Shown: positions 1-12,734, numbered from the stretch's first letter. The stretch: 64,000 nucleotides of DNA from Pteria penguin (GCA_035048485.1 CM068585.1:18594501-18658500); one strand, 5' to 3'. The notes: generated by a model not told the origin, from the sequence alone. Program-made: numbers and translations.

Positions 1-162
1 ATTTTACTACTTTTAACCAATGATGGAGCACCTTACAAAGAGATGTTAAAACTATTATACAAAACCGAACCGAACTGTAAAATCAGGAATTCACCACGTT
101 GCACCGAATCGAGGGTTTTTATCACGGTTCACGGTGCACCGCGGTGAATTGTTTCACCCCTA
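1..162 (-). mobile_element. Terminal part of a hAT-like DNA transposon (partial)
   Basis: Read on the minus strand the right-hand end begins TAGGGGTGAAACAATTCACC and continues with CGGTGCACCG-type words, which resembles the ends of widespread hAT-type non-autonomous elements. The other end lies outside the window, so terminal repeats and target duplication cannot be checked. No transposase reading frame is visible. Family assignment is from memory of terminal motifs only. Confidence 0.35.
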
Positions 163-229
163 CTTACTAACTATGCATACAATTTTTTTTCTAGAAGTTC
201 AGTAAAAGAGAAGGTTTCTGATGATTCTT

Positions 230-334
230 AGCACTTCTGGCTTCATCCCTAAGGTGCTTAAGAAGCTGGGATCAAGAAATTCACTTCTGGCCTCATCGCC
301 CAGGTGTCTAAAATGCCGGGATCAGGAAATTCAT
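230..334. repeat. Two-copy tandem duplication, about 53 bp unit
   Basis: CACTTCTGGCTTCATC...GGGATCAAGAAATTC is followed directly by CACTTCTGGCCTCATC...GGGATCAGGAAATTC. Copies differ by a few substitutions. Just downstream, 445-505 (plus) and about 905-960 (minus) share an inverted segment (GTATGATTGCRYCCATGA...AAGGTC), so this stretch is repeat-derived. Confidence 0.6.
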
Positions 335-1070
335 TCTTACCTTGCAGTTTTTAAAAGAAAGTTCTTCAATTTCAATATATAGATACTGATGTTACATAAG
401 ACATGACTACAGACTGTTGATAATAGGTCACTTACTTGACTAAGGTTACATATAATCCTAATGAAAACATGTATGATTGCGTCCATGAAAAAAAGGTCCT
501 TATGGCAATTTGGGGGGGGGGGGGTTATATTTTTTAGCATATTCATTTACCACATGTCTTCAATCAAAAAACTATGAAAATTCTAGGGTTTGCCATAAGT
601 TAAAGTCCAAGTAATCTATAATTGCACGTTCAAAACGGAAATGAAATTTACATCATAAAGATAAAACATTGAGGTTCATACATGTATCTGATTTGATTAC
701 TGTTTGCAATGAATATCATGAAAGTAAGTAGATCTACACATCAAAGTTCGATCACTCCGTTGCTCTTTCGCAACCACACACAAACCTGTAACAAGTGTGA
801 AATGTTGTTAAATGTGTTTAAAGAAAAGAGCAGTAATGTTTTACATTGATGATACTGTCGACGTCACACTTTATGACGTAATTCTAAACATTTGACATCA
901 TAGTCATAAAGACCTTTTCCTCATGGGTGCAATCATATACAAGTGTCCTAATCATATCATATAGTACATACCTGGCAAACTTAATTGGTGAAGATTTATT
1001 ATTGTGGGTTCCAACACCTCTTGCTCTAAGTGCTAATCTGGTATAGGCACCTGACAAAGAGAACACAGAA

Positions 1071-4000
1071 TTATCTAATACCATAAAGTTCACCTCTTTT
1101 AGCATTTAGCGTATACAGTTGTGCAAGTTCTGCAACAGCAGACACAGTACTTTGTTATAAATTGTACAGACACTCCATTGTAAAGGTAAATACAGAGCGC
1201 AAAACATGTATTTTACTCTTTAATCTTAAACGCATCAATGATGCAAGTTGTGTGGCACTCATATATTCAACCTGATCTAATCCAAACTACTAATCTATTA
1301 CTCAAGTATGATATAGGCAGAGATCTAACAGACAAAACATAAGCAAATCCTTTTATCTTTCAATGCAATACTAATGCAATTAGGTCCATGTACACTTTGC
1401 ACTTCTAGGTCAATATTTTTTAACAAGACCGTAATGTGGATACCAGGAGTACAGTAGAAGCTCAGCAGCTCATTTTTCTTGTGTGAACTAAAAACCAATT
1501 ACAATTACTTAAGCTTACAGTATCATTTCACATACCAAACCAAATTACCTTCAAAAAGAAAACAATGAAATTAATACATATATGAAGCTTCACTCTAAAA
1601 AACAACTATAGCTGTCCCTAACCAGTGACTAATACCATCCATCCCAGCATTACACCTTGCTCCCCTTTAAACCTCAGCACAATGGAGTCATCTTCCTTCA
1701 TGGTTTAGGCAGAGATGTGATAAGGTAAAAATGTGTCATTTAAAATTAAGCGTCAGGGACTCTCTTGGAATATTTTAGTCATCAAAATTATATCCCTTCA
1801 TACAAATTAACACAGGATTGCCTTTCCTTGTGCCAAGTTTGGTTTAAAATCCTTAAAGTGGTTTAGGAGGATTTGCACTTAAATCTTAATATGAGTAATT
1901 CTAATAATTTCTAGGCGTCAAGGGCTATAATTCTTGGAAAAGTTTAGGTATCCCAATTATCTCCTTTCATGCTAATCTCCACATGATGGCCTCTCCTTGT
2001 GCTTAAGTGGATGGAAATCCTTACAGTGGTTTAGGAAGAGTTGTGATGACAAGATCACATCTGTGTAATGCAATACAAATTCTTCTGTCAATGGCAATTA
2101 CTCTTGCAAAATCTAAGGTAACAACAGTTTTATCCCTTTTTAGAAATGATCATCCTTTCCAGAAAGTTTGGTTGAAATTTACTTAGTGATTATGGAGATA
2201 GGGTACAGACAGACGAATGGATGGACAGACAGACAGACAGATGAGCACAGTGGTTACTTTATACCTCCCAAAGGAAACAATATCCACATCAAAATCCTTA
2301 CTCTGATGTTACAACATTCAAAAATCAGGCAGTTAATCTTTTTATTGCAAGGTTATTGAACTACAGTACATTAAAGTGTAAGACATAAGATTATCTGATC
2401 CAGGTAAGGGATTGACTTTATTCTGGTACATGTAGATCCTTACTTTTCAGGTTACTTTGTCTGGTTTTGTGTGAGGGATAACTATCCTGTTGTCTGAGAG
2501 CCAGTCTTTTGCTTCTTGCAGTCAACTCTATTAATAGAAACATTATTATTCTATACATGCAAATAACACTACTTTATAAGAGATCATTGAATGCATTGGT
2601 ATGCAAATGGATAAAAGTCTAACTGGGTGGTCACTGCTGAAATGCAGCTTAAGCGAAAATACAGCCACTTCAAATGACAGAAATCCCCATTTAAAATTTC
2701 CTCTTATCTCGAAATTACTACTCACATTTGCGCATACGGCGCTCAAAACAATACGCCTCAAATTTCTAAATCACCTCCTAAAATCATTTCACATTACATT
2801 CTTACTTTAATAAACCCTGAAAGCTCGGGATTAGATCATCAGCATCATAATGCAAGAACAGCGAAACTGATGATTTATAGGTTGTCAAGATGTTCAAGTT
2901 ACAGCCCAGCAAAGCATTGTCCACTGGAGGATTGTAAGTAGTATAACATGCTACAACTTTTTGGTGGTGTTCAACAGACGATCTCAGTTTCACAGTTATT
3001 GATGATGATAAGCCTAAGACAGAGGTAACTAATGTACTCAATCTGATTAAAACCATATCTTTATTCCGCTTCTCTATTTGTCCCATTACAGATAAAGATC
3101 TGACGAAACTCCATAAGGGGTCAATCAGTGGATCGGCTACAAATTCCTAGGAATTAAATTAACATCCACAGGGTGCGTGACCCACAGGGTAGTTTTTGAA
3201 CAGTGTTTGTTACATATTGCGTCAGTATCATATGCCTAGCCGAGTCATTGATTGGCTATGGGAAATTACGGTTTCGATGACTGAAACGTCATCAGAGTTC
3301 ACCAGAACATGACCTCATACGGGGTTTCCCTGATCTTTATCCGCAATGGGACAAAAAGAGAAGCGGAATAAAGATATGGTTTTAATTAGATTGCTAATGT
3401 ACTAAGTCTTACTTAAAAAGCCACTACACCAATTTTTTTCTCAAATTAATTTAATAATTTGATGTAAATAAAACCCCTTGGTGCCAAAACTTTTACAATC
3501 AGATGCTGCAATAAGTAGCTATTGCTGATTAAACTCCAGATGTTTACCTGTTTAACGCGGCCGTGCGTGTGAGAATATAAATAAATCTCTGTTGTCTGGA
3601 ATCGAGATCGCTGACATCACATTGGGTGCGTTCGTAATTATTTAGATGGTACCAACAGTCATTTACCAATGGTACCAATATCTGCCATTGTTACCATTGG
3701 CTGACAAAACACTCTGAACGACTTATTGGCTACCAATGGTATTTTTACCATTGGCTACCACTGTTAACCAATGGTGCTATTGGTACCAATATTAACCAAA
3801 GGTACAAATAAGTATGGCCAAACAAATAATTGCTGCTACTATAATACAGCAGAATCAAATTCTAAATGCGTTTTAACGAGAAACTTGTATTTCTTCCCTT
3901 CGATATCTAGAATCAGAGGTATAATAGAATCTGTGAAGTCTTGTACAGACATGATAGTTTTAGTAGCCATCTTGAATGACGTCACAACACAAGGTTGGCA

Positions 4001-5747
4001 ATTTTAACCACACTGGGGTTGGCCTGAGAGAATGGTTGCCAATGGTCGGTAAAATAAGTGACCATTGGTACCATTTGTAAGCCATTGGTAAACTATGTTA
4101 CCAATCGGTACCATCTGAATAATTCCAAACGCACCCCATATGTGGTCACTTCATGGAAACAGGATATATCATAGTAGAAATAAGCCGCTTTTTATATGAA
4201 ATTTAGTAAGTAAAACAATGAGCACACAAGATTCTTTTATTAAGATTTATTAGACGAGAATGATGTTCATTTTTCTTGCGATACATCGTCATTCAAAGAA
4301 GGTGAACACGATAGTGACAAGAAAAAAGGTGACGTAATCCAAGGTACTTTGCGTACGTCAGTAGAGCCGTACCAGTAATCTATTTTGATGTTGTTTGACA
4401 TGATTTCGACTGTTTGTTTGGTTTTATTGAAAATTGACAAGAAAAAGACTTCTTTGTTGGTTGGGGCAAATTTTCATTTTCCATGTTGCTCTGTAACATT
4501 CATAAATGTAACATAATTTCAATAATATGTTTCTCGCGGTATTTAGTATGTGCCTCTGCACAGGCCGTACGTAATTCATCAATATATTGTAATGTAAAAT
4601 GTAATTCAGATATCTTATGTATGTATTTATTTATGAAAATAATTAACCTTGAAGAATTGAGTTCTATATGTGAACCATATAATGCTAGGGATTCCAAGTG
4701 AGTAAGGGATTGGGATTCCCACTGACCTCCTGAATCCATCACTTATATTCTAGTTACCTCATCTACATCCATTGCATCTACATGGCTGTGGCCGATTTAG
4801 AGGGAGGGGGCCAAAGGGCCAACCCAACCCCCCTTTTGGTCACATATTTACCAGTAAAATCCAGATTTTGCACCAAAAATAGCTGAGAAGTTTGACTAAA
4901 ACCCATTTGGGCCCCTCATTTTCAAAACTCCTAGATCCGTCACTGATTGGGTATCTGATTCTGCCTGATCACTGTCTTGTTCCTCCAGTGTCTCCATATA
5001 TTCTTAATCTTATATAAAAAGGTGATAATACAACACTTACCCTTGATACTTCCCTCTTTAAATCCGCTCTTCTGATTTTATTTTTTTTTTTATTCATTTA
5101 TTTATTTTCTTTTTTTTTTTGGAGCTGATGTTCGACTTGCCATTTTCTCATCAGGACTTAAAATTTCCAAATAAGGGTTACTTGCTCCTAAACTACTTAG
5201 AGGTCCAGGTGACATTGACACACCATCGCATTGGTGTTTCCATAATTAGTAGCAACACAACCCCACCCCCGGCTTTGCTTTACCCGCCCTTGTCTTCACT
5301 GAGGCTTCAATATTATTAAACAACTCTGCTCTTCGGACACTTCTATACTAAAGTCCAGCACTGTATACAAAACATGACGTCAGCATCTCTTCGTCGCAAA
5401 ATCTGGCGTTTCTGTATATTTACCAGGTGTGACTTAGCAGCGCGCATTAGCTTATCACAAATATCTCGTTATCTACAGCTGATATGAACTTTGGGTTTTC
5501 GGCAATTTATTTATTGTATGAACATGCACCAATTGAGTGGAAACAATTAAATTTTGAAAATTAGGTTGAAGTGGCACTTTAAAACATACATATATATATA
5601 TGTAATATGTTCAGTAACTTCAACAAATTAACAGAAAACACTATCATATAAATCAATTATCAACATAAATACCATACCTGTTGATACAGAGGCAATCTGG
5701 AAAGATTTCTGCTTATTTGATGATGTTAAGTTCCATTGCTGGTCCAT
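1071..5747 (-). CDS. Candidate four-exon gene, 135 codons, function unknown
   Basis: Four minus-strand blocks join into one open frame: 5747-5678 (ATG at 5747, A at -3 and G at +4), 3013-2806, 2514-2444 and 1129-1071 (stop TAA). Lengths are 70, 208, 71 and 59 nt, 408 in total, and every junction keeps phase (1, 2, 1). The donors read CAG|GTATGG, AAA|GTAAGA and AAA|GTAAGG. The acceptors of exons 2 and 4 look good (CTGTCTTAG, CTGTTGCAG); that of exon 3 (ACTGCAAG) lacks a pyrimidine tract and is the weakest link. The predicted protein has no signal peptide or membrane segment that I can see; exon 2 encodes a hydrophobic/polar mix (residues about 24-92), and exons 3-4 are rich in K and R. I do not recognise the family. 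Introns carry MITEs and dispersed repeats. The 3' end is uncertain: a second frame runs on after the stop to a good donor at about 977. This is inferred from splice logic only. Confidence 0.38.
1640..2290 (+). repeat. Dispersed mollusc-type repeat, decayed
   Basis: Two to three diverged internal blocks repeat phrases such as CCTTGTGCCAAGTTTGGTTT, AATCCTTAMAGTGGTTTAGG and GGCGTCARGG, ending in a GACAGACAGACAGA-type run (2207-2240). This style of repeat, with a GAC-rich tail, is abundant in bivalve genomes; similar tails occur here at 36960-37080 and 41600-41700. Non-coding; sits in an intron of the candidate gene. Confidence 0.5.
3025..3405. repeat. Large imperfect inverted repeat (foldback)
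   Basis: About 3025-3105 read on the minus strand matches 3335-3405 on the plus strand: both contain AATGGGACAAA.AGAGAAGC followed by GGAATAAAGATATGGTTTTAAT. The arms are 70-80 bp with roughly 230 bp between them. The left arm abuts the acceptor side of the exon ending at 3013. It may be a foldback transposon or an inverted duplication of the exon's upstream flank. Confidence 0.6.
3624..4136. mobile_element. MITE of 513 bp with long terminal inverted repeats
   Basis: The ends are GGGTGCGTTCGTAATTATTT and the complement of a right end reading GGGTGCGTTTGGAATTATTC; both continue into AGATGGTACC. The interior is packed with TTACCAATGG and its complement CCATTGGTAA, more than ten copies in both orientations and denser towards the ends, as expected of subterminal transposase-binding sites. 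A clear target duplication is not visible. A short open frame inside (3771-4007) looks fortuitous. Superfamily not assigned. Confidence 0.7.
4786..4945. mobile_element. GGCGGATCCAG-family MITE, copy 1
   Basis: Left end CTGTGGCCGATTTAGAGG and right end CTAGATCCGTCACTG are diverged versions of the family ends CAGTGGCGGATCTAG / CTAGATCCGCCACTG. The middle has the family's purine-rich then pyrimidine-rich runs. Flanks CATGG and ATTGG agree at only three of five bases. Confidence 0.55.
5060..5125. repeat. T-rich low-complexity tract
   Basis: Runs of T broken by TATTCATTTATTTATT. No gene is supported in 4950-5640; a short ORF near 5119-5319 has no recognisable content. Confidence 0.7.
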
Positions 5748-5799
5748 AATTTACAAAACTTCTCCATGGTTTAGATTTAGCTGGAAAAAATTGTGAAAA

Positions 5800-8700
5800 T
5801 GTTAAAAAGCTTACTTTTAATAACATATTCTTCACTCCTTGATATCATGTTTTATACAGTAATATGTAGTACTGGTATAAGCTAGAAAACCACACACATC
5901 TATTCAATGTCTATCATTATCCCAACGGACAGCTGTGTAAGCTACCTATAATGTATTACAATAGTCGTGAACACTGATGGACTTTCTTAATACCATGCCA
6001 GGATTATTTCCCCAATATCTATGTAATGATGGTCAGTTGGTCACCAAAATTGCCAAAGTACCCACAGAATGCCTACAATTTTCATTGGACACTATGACCG
6101 AGTACATGTACCAGCTTTAAATGAAAAGTTAATCAGTGATGGGTTGGTGACCCATTTAAGACAAATCAGACATGCAATCAACCGATTCTCAACAAAGAAA
6201 TTGGGCATCTGATTTGATCTTGTGACGATTAACTTTGTGGTTTGCAGAGGGACTTACCCATGTTGAAATGAACACATAAAAATGTGGATCGTAATAATGT
6301 TGCACTGAAAAAATTTGTTGCATTTACTGCATTACCACTTCATCCGAATGCATGAGAATTTAATTTTTTGTTTTCTTTATATTAATACTGACAATAATGT
6401 TGATAAGAATGTTTTGTATTACTAATCCTTTCCTTTTCATCATTTAAAAAGGTCTTGATAAATTTCACTCATTTATCATGGTTATTCAAAAGTAGCTAAT
6501 CAATACAATTTTTAAAAAAAAAATTTATCTGAACTTCACTGTGTCCTTGACTTTGAATATACATACTTAGACATAGGTGGATCTAAAAATTTTTGAAAGG
6601 TGGGGTTGCAGTCTCCCATGACTAATGTTTTGCACTATCGGTCTGGAAAAGGGGGGGGGGGTTGCAGCCCTAAAAATGGTCAAAAATGACCTTTTTTTGG
6701 TAAAATTTTCCGACCAAAGGAGGGGGTGTTGCAACCCCTGCAACCCCCCCCCTAAATCCGCCAATGTTAGATCTACCAAAGTTGTGACATATTTCTTAAG
6801 TAGAACTAGCAGGAACAATTGACTGAAATATGGACTACATAAATTCTTACTTAAATTACAATCTACATGCAGAAATATTTCCCTCACTTCATCCAATGTC
6901 ATGTTGATCTTAATGGGATTACCCTGCATCAACATGATAATAGTGAAAGGAACATTTTGTGCAAGGCAAGAATAGATATTAGAATACATATACATGTACA
7001 TTATAATCACTAACTCTTACATGCATGCAACTTGTAGAAATAACAAATCAGAAACCACACCTGAAGTCTGTTGTGATGTTAACCTTGAAATATAACCTTA
7101 GAACAAAGTGATCTTAGTTAGTGGGAGAAGTAATTTTGTGATTATTCTTGTGTAAGAAATAAAAATAACAAACTGAAAACCATTCAGTACCATAGTCTAC
7201 TGTGACCTTTACTATTATTATTACATAAGGTCAAGGTTATGACACATCACCTTACTGGAAATTTTTTTTTATGAAGTATAGTATACGTAAACAAGAGCTT
7301 GACACACTTTCAGTACTTAAGTTCACTATGACATGGATGGACCTTGATGATACCACCCTGGCTAAATACCATTCAATTGTTCCACATAACTCAGAAGAAC
7401 CTGTGTGTGAAGAATAATCTTTCAGCTGAATGAAAAAAGACAAACAAAACAACTTTTTAGTGCCTTAATCCAATGCTACCTTGAACCTGCAGATACAACT
7501 TTTTTTTGAAAGACATGACTCACAAAATAAGGAGAAGGTATGAAGGTATGAAGGTGCATGTGCACAGTTTTTATAAGGGCTGGCAATAGGCTAAATACCA
7601 ATCCTTCAAATATTAATTTAATTTCATATTAATTTTAACTTCCTCTGACCTTAAGTACTACTTAAGGGATATGCATCAATTTCTATGCATTCTTTCTTAA
7701 TACACAGTATTACACCAGTTCAGTTCAATTTTACTGAAACTGGAGTGGTAATATGCCTGGCACACAGTGTAATTAAAAATAAAAACCACATGTTAAATAA
7801 CTTGACTTTTACCTTTTAAAAAAGTACTTCATACATATCAATTTAAAAATTGGCCTAGCAAGCATGCCAACCACTTCCCTTCCTCCTTTTCAATATGTGT
7901 ATGAAATTTTGTTGTCATGCATTATTTCAAAATTTCCACAGCATATTCTGCTTATTTTATAGTGTCTTGACACTATTCCATAAATAAACTTGTGCAGATT
8001 CGGTGGGTGAGACTGTAAAAACTCTCCCTCCCCAATATTCAGCAAAAATTACTTTCATGGTACATTCTGTTGTAAAATTTGGTAAAATCATGCCCAATGA
8101 CAAAGTTTGGCCCTCAACCCCCTTTTAATAGCAAAATGTTTTGGTTGAGTAAATGCTACAGAAATTACATACTTTATATGATAAAAGACATACTGAATCA
8201 AATGGCTTTAGAATAGTGTGCCTCTGTTGATTTTAAGAACTCTTCAACATAGAATACATCATTCACCAATAGGTCCCACCAGAGTCAATGATACAAGTCA
8301 AAACCTTTTATCCTTTTAAAGGATTTACTACAATGACTTTCAAATACTTCTTATATAGATCTAATACATTTTGGTAATGGAACATAAGTTACAGAACAAA
8401 ATTTAATGATGTCTTCGAAATTCAAACTGGAAACCGACCGTTGCATACATACTCAAATCAATAATCGTAAACATAATTTGAATACAAATCATATTTCCTA
8501 TGCATCTTGAAACACTTCCATTCCACTTTATGCAATACTGTGTACATAGTGCATAATTATATAATATTGAGATGTTATTAACAGTTACAATCTGCAGTCT
8601 CTTCTCCAGCTTAATTTATAAAAAAAGGTAAAGATTTCAAAAGCCAAAATCAAAACCTTATTTCAAGGTCAAATTGACCTTACTTGGTTGCCATAGCAAT

Positions 8701-9230
8701 AAATTCAACTAAAACATATTTTATGTTTAATTTATTTTTCAAATGTCAACATCTTTCTTCAATTTGAAGGTTGACTGTATAAAATACATGAATTAAAACA
8801 AAACAGATTCGGTCAGATATTTATGCAATTTCCTGTTATCAAATTTTGTCCTCTGATAAGGTACATTAAATACCATGTTATTTCAACTCTTATTCACTTC
8901 ACAGAAAATCATGATTGCTATATTTTGATAGGCCCTACACTAGTCTAAATGTATACTAATTTTCATCTCAATGCGTTTCCTTGTTTACGAGAAATCGCCT
9001 AAAATTTTTACGTTCAAGATATTCGACGGCTATAAACACGCGGATATCGGCAGTTGCTACTGAAAATACCTATTGCCGCAAATCGCTTCGCTTTTGTTAA
9101 TCTTACTATATCTGGAGACCCGTTCCATTTCAAATACATTATAGATGTCTACAGCCAATAATTCCAGCATGAAACCTTCCATAAACTTCATCGTTGAATA
9201 TGAATAAGGAAGAAAAATATGGGACTTTAA
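5800..9230. other. Intron-like or intergenic AT-rich DNA
   Basis: No gene with support. One 73-nt minus-strand block (6923-6851) has a fair acceptor (TGATGCAG) and donor (GTAAGA) and is open in one frame, but its phase does not fit its neighbours. 7280-7450 resembles a dispersed bivalve repeat (TGATACCACCCTGGCTAAATA). Confidence 0.5.
6572..6766. mobile_element. GGCGGATCCAG-family MITE with 5-bp target duplication
   Basis: Left end CATAGGTGGATCTAAAA, right end CTAAATCCGCCAATG, 195 bp in total. It is flanked on both sides by TTAGA (6567-6571 and 6767-6771). Two other copies in the window also show perfect 5-bp duplications. The interior carries G runs, then C runs. Overlapping open frames here are low-complexity by-products. 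Confidence 0.75.
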
Positions 9231-9235
9231 CTTAC

Positions 9236-9260
9236 ATATTTTCCGCCATCTTGAGGGACA
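9236..9260 (-). other. Possible 5' leader exon with strong start context
   Basis: On the minus strand CCTCAAGATGGCGGAAAATAT is followed by GTAAGTT, a near-ideal donor, and the ATG (9249) has a Kozak-like context. Spliced to the 5780-5678 exon it would give only M-A-E-N-I then stop, i.e. a tiny upstream ORF ahead of the ATG at 5747. It may instead be the first coding exon of another transcript. The upstream side (9260-9400) would hold the promoter; no TATA box is obvious. Confidence 0.35.
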
Positions 9261-9399
9261 GAATGTACATTTAGCAAAGCAACTTGGGTAATTTTCTGTC
9301 GCAGACACGTGAAAAGTCACATGACATACTGGATAAAAATAACTCGTATAGTGTTGGTGTATGGACAAGTTTGTCGTATTTTACAGATTTTTAGAATAA

Positions 9400-10990
9400 C
9401 GTGTCTTTTGTTTATGATATTTTATAGACAGTATGATAGGTTATTCATTTAAGTATCAGAATTGTGGAAAATTAACTACAAGCGATAGCTTGAATTAGAC
9501 TTCTACGAGTAAATGAACATGTGGGTATAGCAAGCCCGACTCTTCGTCAGGTGACCTAAATATTTACGCGGTATGCAGGCCAACCAAGCAGTGTACGGTG
9601 TAGGGCGGTGTACGAGTACTCAATATTTAGAAATATCAAGAATTTACACACTCCTATAGTGTACTATGCACATCTCAACAAAAACAAGAGTGACCCCTCC
9701 TTTTGTATAAATATGCCACCTTCTTTCAGCGGTCGCTTAACGAAGCATCACGTTCGATTAAATATCGGATATCCCGAATAGGTTTACGTGAAAGAAAAGT
9801 ACACTAGCGTGTACACTGAGGGATCAATGGCGGATCCAATAGTTTCGTGTGGGAATAATTAAATCGATATGATAAAAATAGTATGCGAATATAGATTAAG
9901 TAAAAGGAGGGGGTGAGATTATTTACGCCAGTTCGAGGTTATGTCCTTTATAGCTCATTCATCTTTAAAATCAAGTAGATCCTCATTGCTAGTTAATATT
10001 CTTTTGTTGGCACATTAAATACTTTTAACTAAATACGTCGTGATGCCTGTGGCTATCATGTGTGAAGGTTCCAATCGCGAGAGGGATCCTTCAAATACAA
10101 ACCGACGAAGAAAATAACGCCTGTACAAGTTCCTCTACATGGCGGGCCCATACACACACATATATATATATCCTTTGTTCTTTGTTGTGATCATGTGTTC
10201 ATGTCCGTAGTCATCAATGACAGAAGGAGGGTGCATGTTAGTATCATATAATGATATGTGGCTTACCTTTATAATCCTCTCATCGCCAATGTGTATATAT
10301 TCGATGCGTCACCTGTATTGTGTTATTCTGAAGGGGTTAACACACACCCTCCGATCACGTAATAACTACTGACGTTTCCTTAGGACTACATCAAGTGCTT
10401 TAAATACGCATTCGGGAGATGTCAATATCAAACCAGTATTTCCCTGACTCCTCTGTAAACTATCCCAAAAGAAGGATGAGACCACCAAACACTAACCCCG
10501 CTTTGTCGATACCCTCTATGAGTGACCCATTCCCTCCCGATCCATTTATCTGTCGACTTCGCAAAAATATGTGTATATTCGACTATGATATTACCCACAG
10601 ATACTAAGGTGTACTAATCCAGTCTCCTAAATATATTAGTGCCAGTCAGTACGTACAATATGACAGTCTAGTTACAGAGCAACTTAAGTGTAACACTGTA
10701 CTATCTCTATTTTGCCAAATACTGACACATACGCTTTCGCATAGATCAGAATATGCTAATGTAGTAGTCTGGATATCCAAAACTTGTCACATTGGTGGCG
10801 ACGCGTGTTTGATGTGAAAAGGGGCGAATACCTTGCATTTCTTTCTCTTAGAAGGACACAAATATAACAAATACACTTGGCATCTACTACCCTGTTCAAA
10901 AAGCACAATGACAAGGTATGGGTGGATCAATAATGGAAGGGGGTCAGGGGTTAAACCTCTCCAACTTTATTACAAAACAAATACATGAAA
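9400..10990. other. Non-coding stretch, nothing recognised
   Basis: AT-rich unique-looking sequence with a short CACACATATATATA run at about 10153-10171. Open frames here are short and without recognisable protein character. Confidence 0.5.
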
Positions 10991-10999
10991 ATAAATGAA

Positions 11000-11003
<4 letters not shown>

Positions 11004-11040
<37 letters not shown>
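11004..11040 (+). repeat. (GA)n microsatellite
   Basis: Uninterrupted GA dinucleotides, about 18 units. The RE-rich open frame through it is an artefact. Confidence 0.95.
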
Positions 11041-11043
<3 letters not shown>

Positions 11044-11594
11044 GGGATTCTCGATCACACCGTAACTCTTTCAATCTTGTCTGTGCACAGTGCCCTACGT
11101 CATTATACTCCCGAGTAAGATATCTTCTTTCTTTCAATAAGAATTCTGCATTTCATTACGAGATTCGAGGCGTGATAGTCCTAAGATATGTAGTTGAGAT
11201 TTTGGATAACATTTGACTGGCGTCAAGTTTGAACCCCCATCCCTTTTCCCCCCATTTCTAAATTGCTGTATCCTTCCTACAAGAAATATATAATATTTGT
11301 GGTACATAGTGGGAAAAAATCTGAATCATAGCTGCGGTCAACATTAGTTTATATATATGCAGCAATAATAATTTGACTTGATTAATAATGGCATTTTATT
11401 TCAGGTATCTTCATTTCTATTTTTGTAGTGGCTCAGTGTCTCAGAAATGCGTTTAGCTCAGAAGATCTGAGGTTAGAATCCCACCGGAGTCTTTTCAGCG
11501 CCCTACCTGTCGGATCAGAGAGTACAAGAGATCTCTTATCTTGGTAGAATTTGGGTGTCTTTTTGGGTCTCTTACAATGGTTAGTATGTATTAT

Positions 11595-11890
11595 GTACAG
11601 TACAGCCTACGCGGATTACACATTTTCCGCTCTGCCGCCGCGGACAGTTTAAGGTTATAGTGGAAAATCACCGCAACCGTTGCGGTGATTTTTCGCGGCG
11701 AACCACCGCAATCTATCTCTCTTTCCATATCCGAGAGCCATGGCAAATGCTCTGACCCGTACTTAACCATCGTGACCCATCGCAATCGCCGCAACCCACC
11801 GCAATCCCACCGCGACCCATCGCAATCGTCGAGTCTGGTATTAAAATCATCGCTACTCATTGCAATTATTAGGCTTTGTATTACATTGAA
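11595..11890 (+). repeat. ACCGCAA-rich dispersed repeat, copy 1
   Basis: It begins GTACAGTACAGCCTACGCGG and is filled with CACCGCAA / TTGCGGTG words. A second copy lies inverted at 26305-26580, where the same end appears as its complement. The copies share order: end motif, ATTTTCC, a TTGCGGTGATTT hairpin-like block, then spaced CACCGCAA words. Non-coding; family not named. Confidence 0.7.
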
Positions 11891-12105
11891 AATTTAGACA
11901 TTGATTATTGTAAACTTATTTACAACATAGTTTGCAAAAATAAATATTTTAAACTTTCAATTTAACATTGTATTGATATGCGATATCGTCATGTCTTTTA
12001 TCGCTGTATATCATGGAAATTGCATGTATAGCAATGCCCTCATTTGCATTTTCATATAGAAGCACATAAATAAGCGCATTTTTTATCAGGGAAGCTTGCT
12101 TTTAA

Positions 12106-12109
<4 letters not shown>

Positions 12110-12196
<87 letters not shown>
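12110..12196. repeat. (TA)n microsatellite
   Basis: About 43 uninterrupted TA dinucleotides. Confidence 0.97.
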
Positions 12197-12199
<3 letters not shown>

Positions 12200-12389
12200 T
12201 TAGCGGAGACCACATGTTGCACAGAAGGCCCCGCTTTATAACACCAGAGACATAGAGTCCCTGTATATACCACTATACAAGAAGTCCCAGTGCCAGTATA
12301 TACAGTCTCCCCCATGCCAGTACATATACAATCTTCCCCGTGCCTCTATATACCTTTATATATGTCTCGGACAACACTTTGATAACTCA

Positions 12390-12470
12390 GGCGCGGATCC
12401 AGCCGTGGGGCACGGGGGCATGTCCCCCCCCCCCCGGCAGTGCCCGCCGAAGGGGGCATCATAGTCTGAT
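12390..12470 (+). mobile_element. GGCGGATCCAG-family end (partial)
   Basis: CAGGCGCGGATCCAGCCGTG followed by a run of 13 C resembles one end of the MITE family. The matching opposite end is not found nearby, so it is a fragment. Confidence 0.4.
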
Positions 12471-12734
12471 AGTCTGTTTTAGGACCTATCTTACTGTATT
12501 TCTATCTAAAATTTCCAAAGTTATTCTCTCATATTTCTTTAAATTTGCAGTTGAAAAAAATCGTTGACTCGCTTCACTCACGATCAATTTCATGATAAAT
12601 CTCCCCTGATCCCCGTTTATGATCCATAATATTTTCCAGAGGGAAGCGAAATATATGTGCAATCCAAATTAATATCCAGCACAAAAATGTTCGGTCACTT
12701 GGCCTCAGGCGAGTAAAATCGTATGGCTACTTGT

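Noticed and set aside
6851..6923. 73-nt exon-like block with fair splice sites on the minus strand
   Set aside because: Open only in phase 0 on entry, which does not fit either the 9249 leader or the 5780-5678 exon.
12052..12315. ORF with long alternating I-Y run
   Set aside because: Translation of the (TA)n microsatellite.
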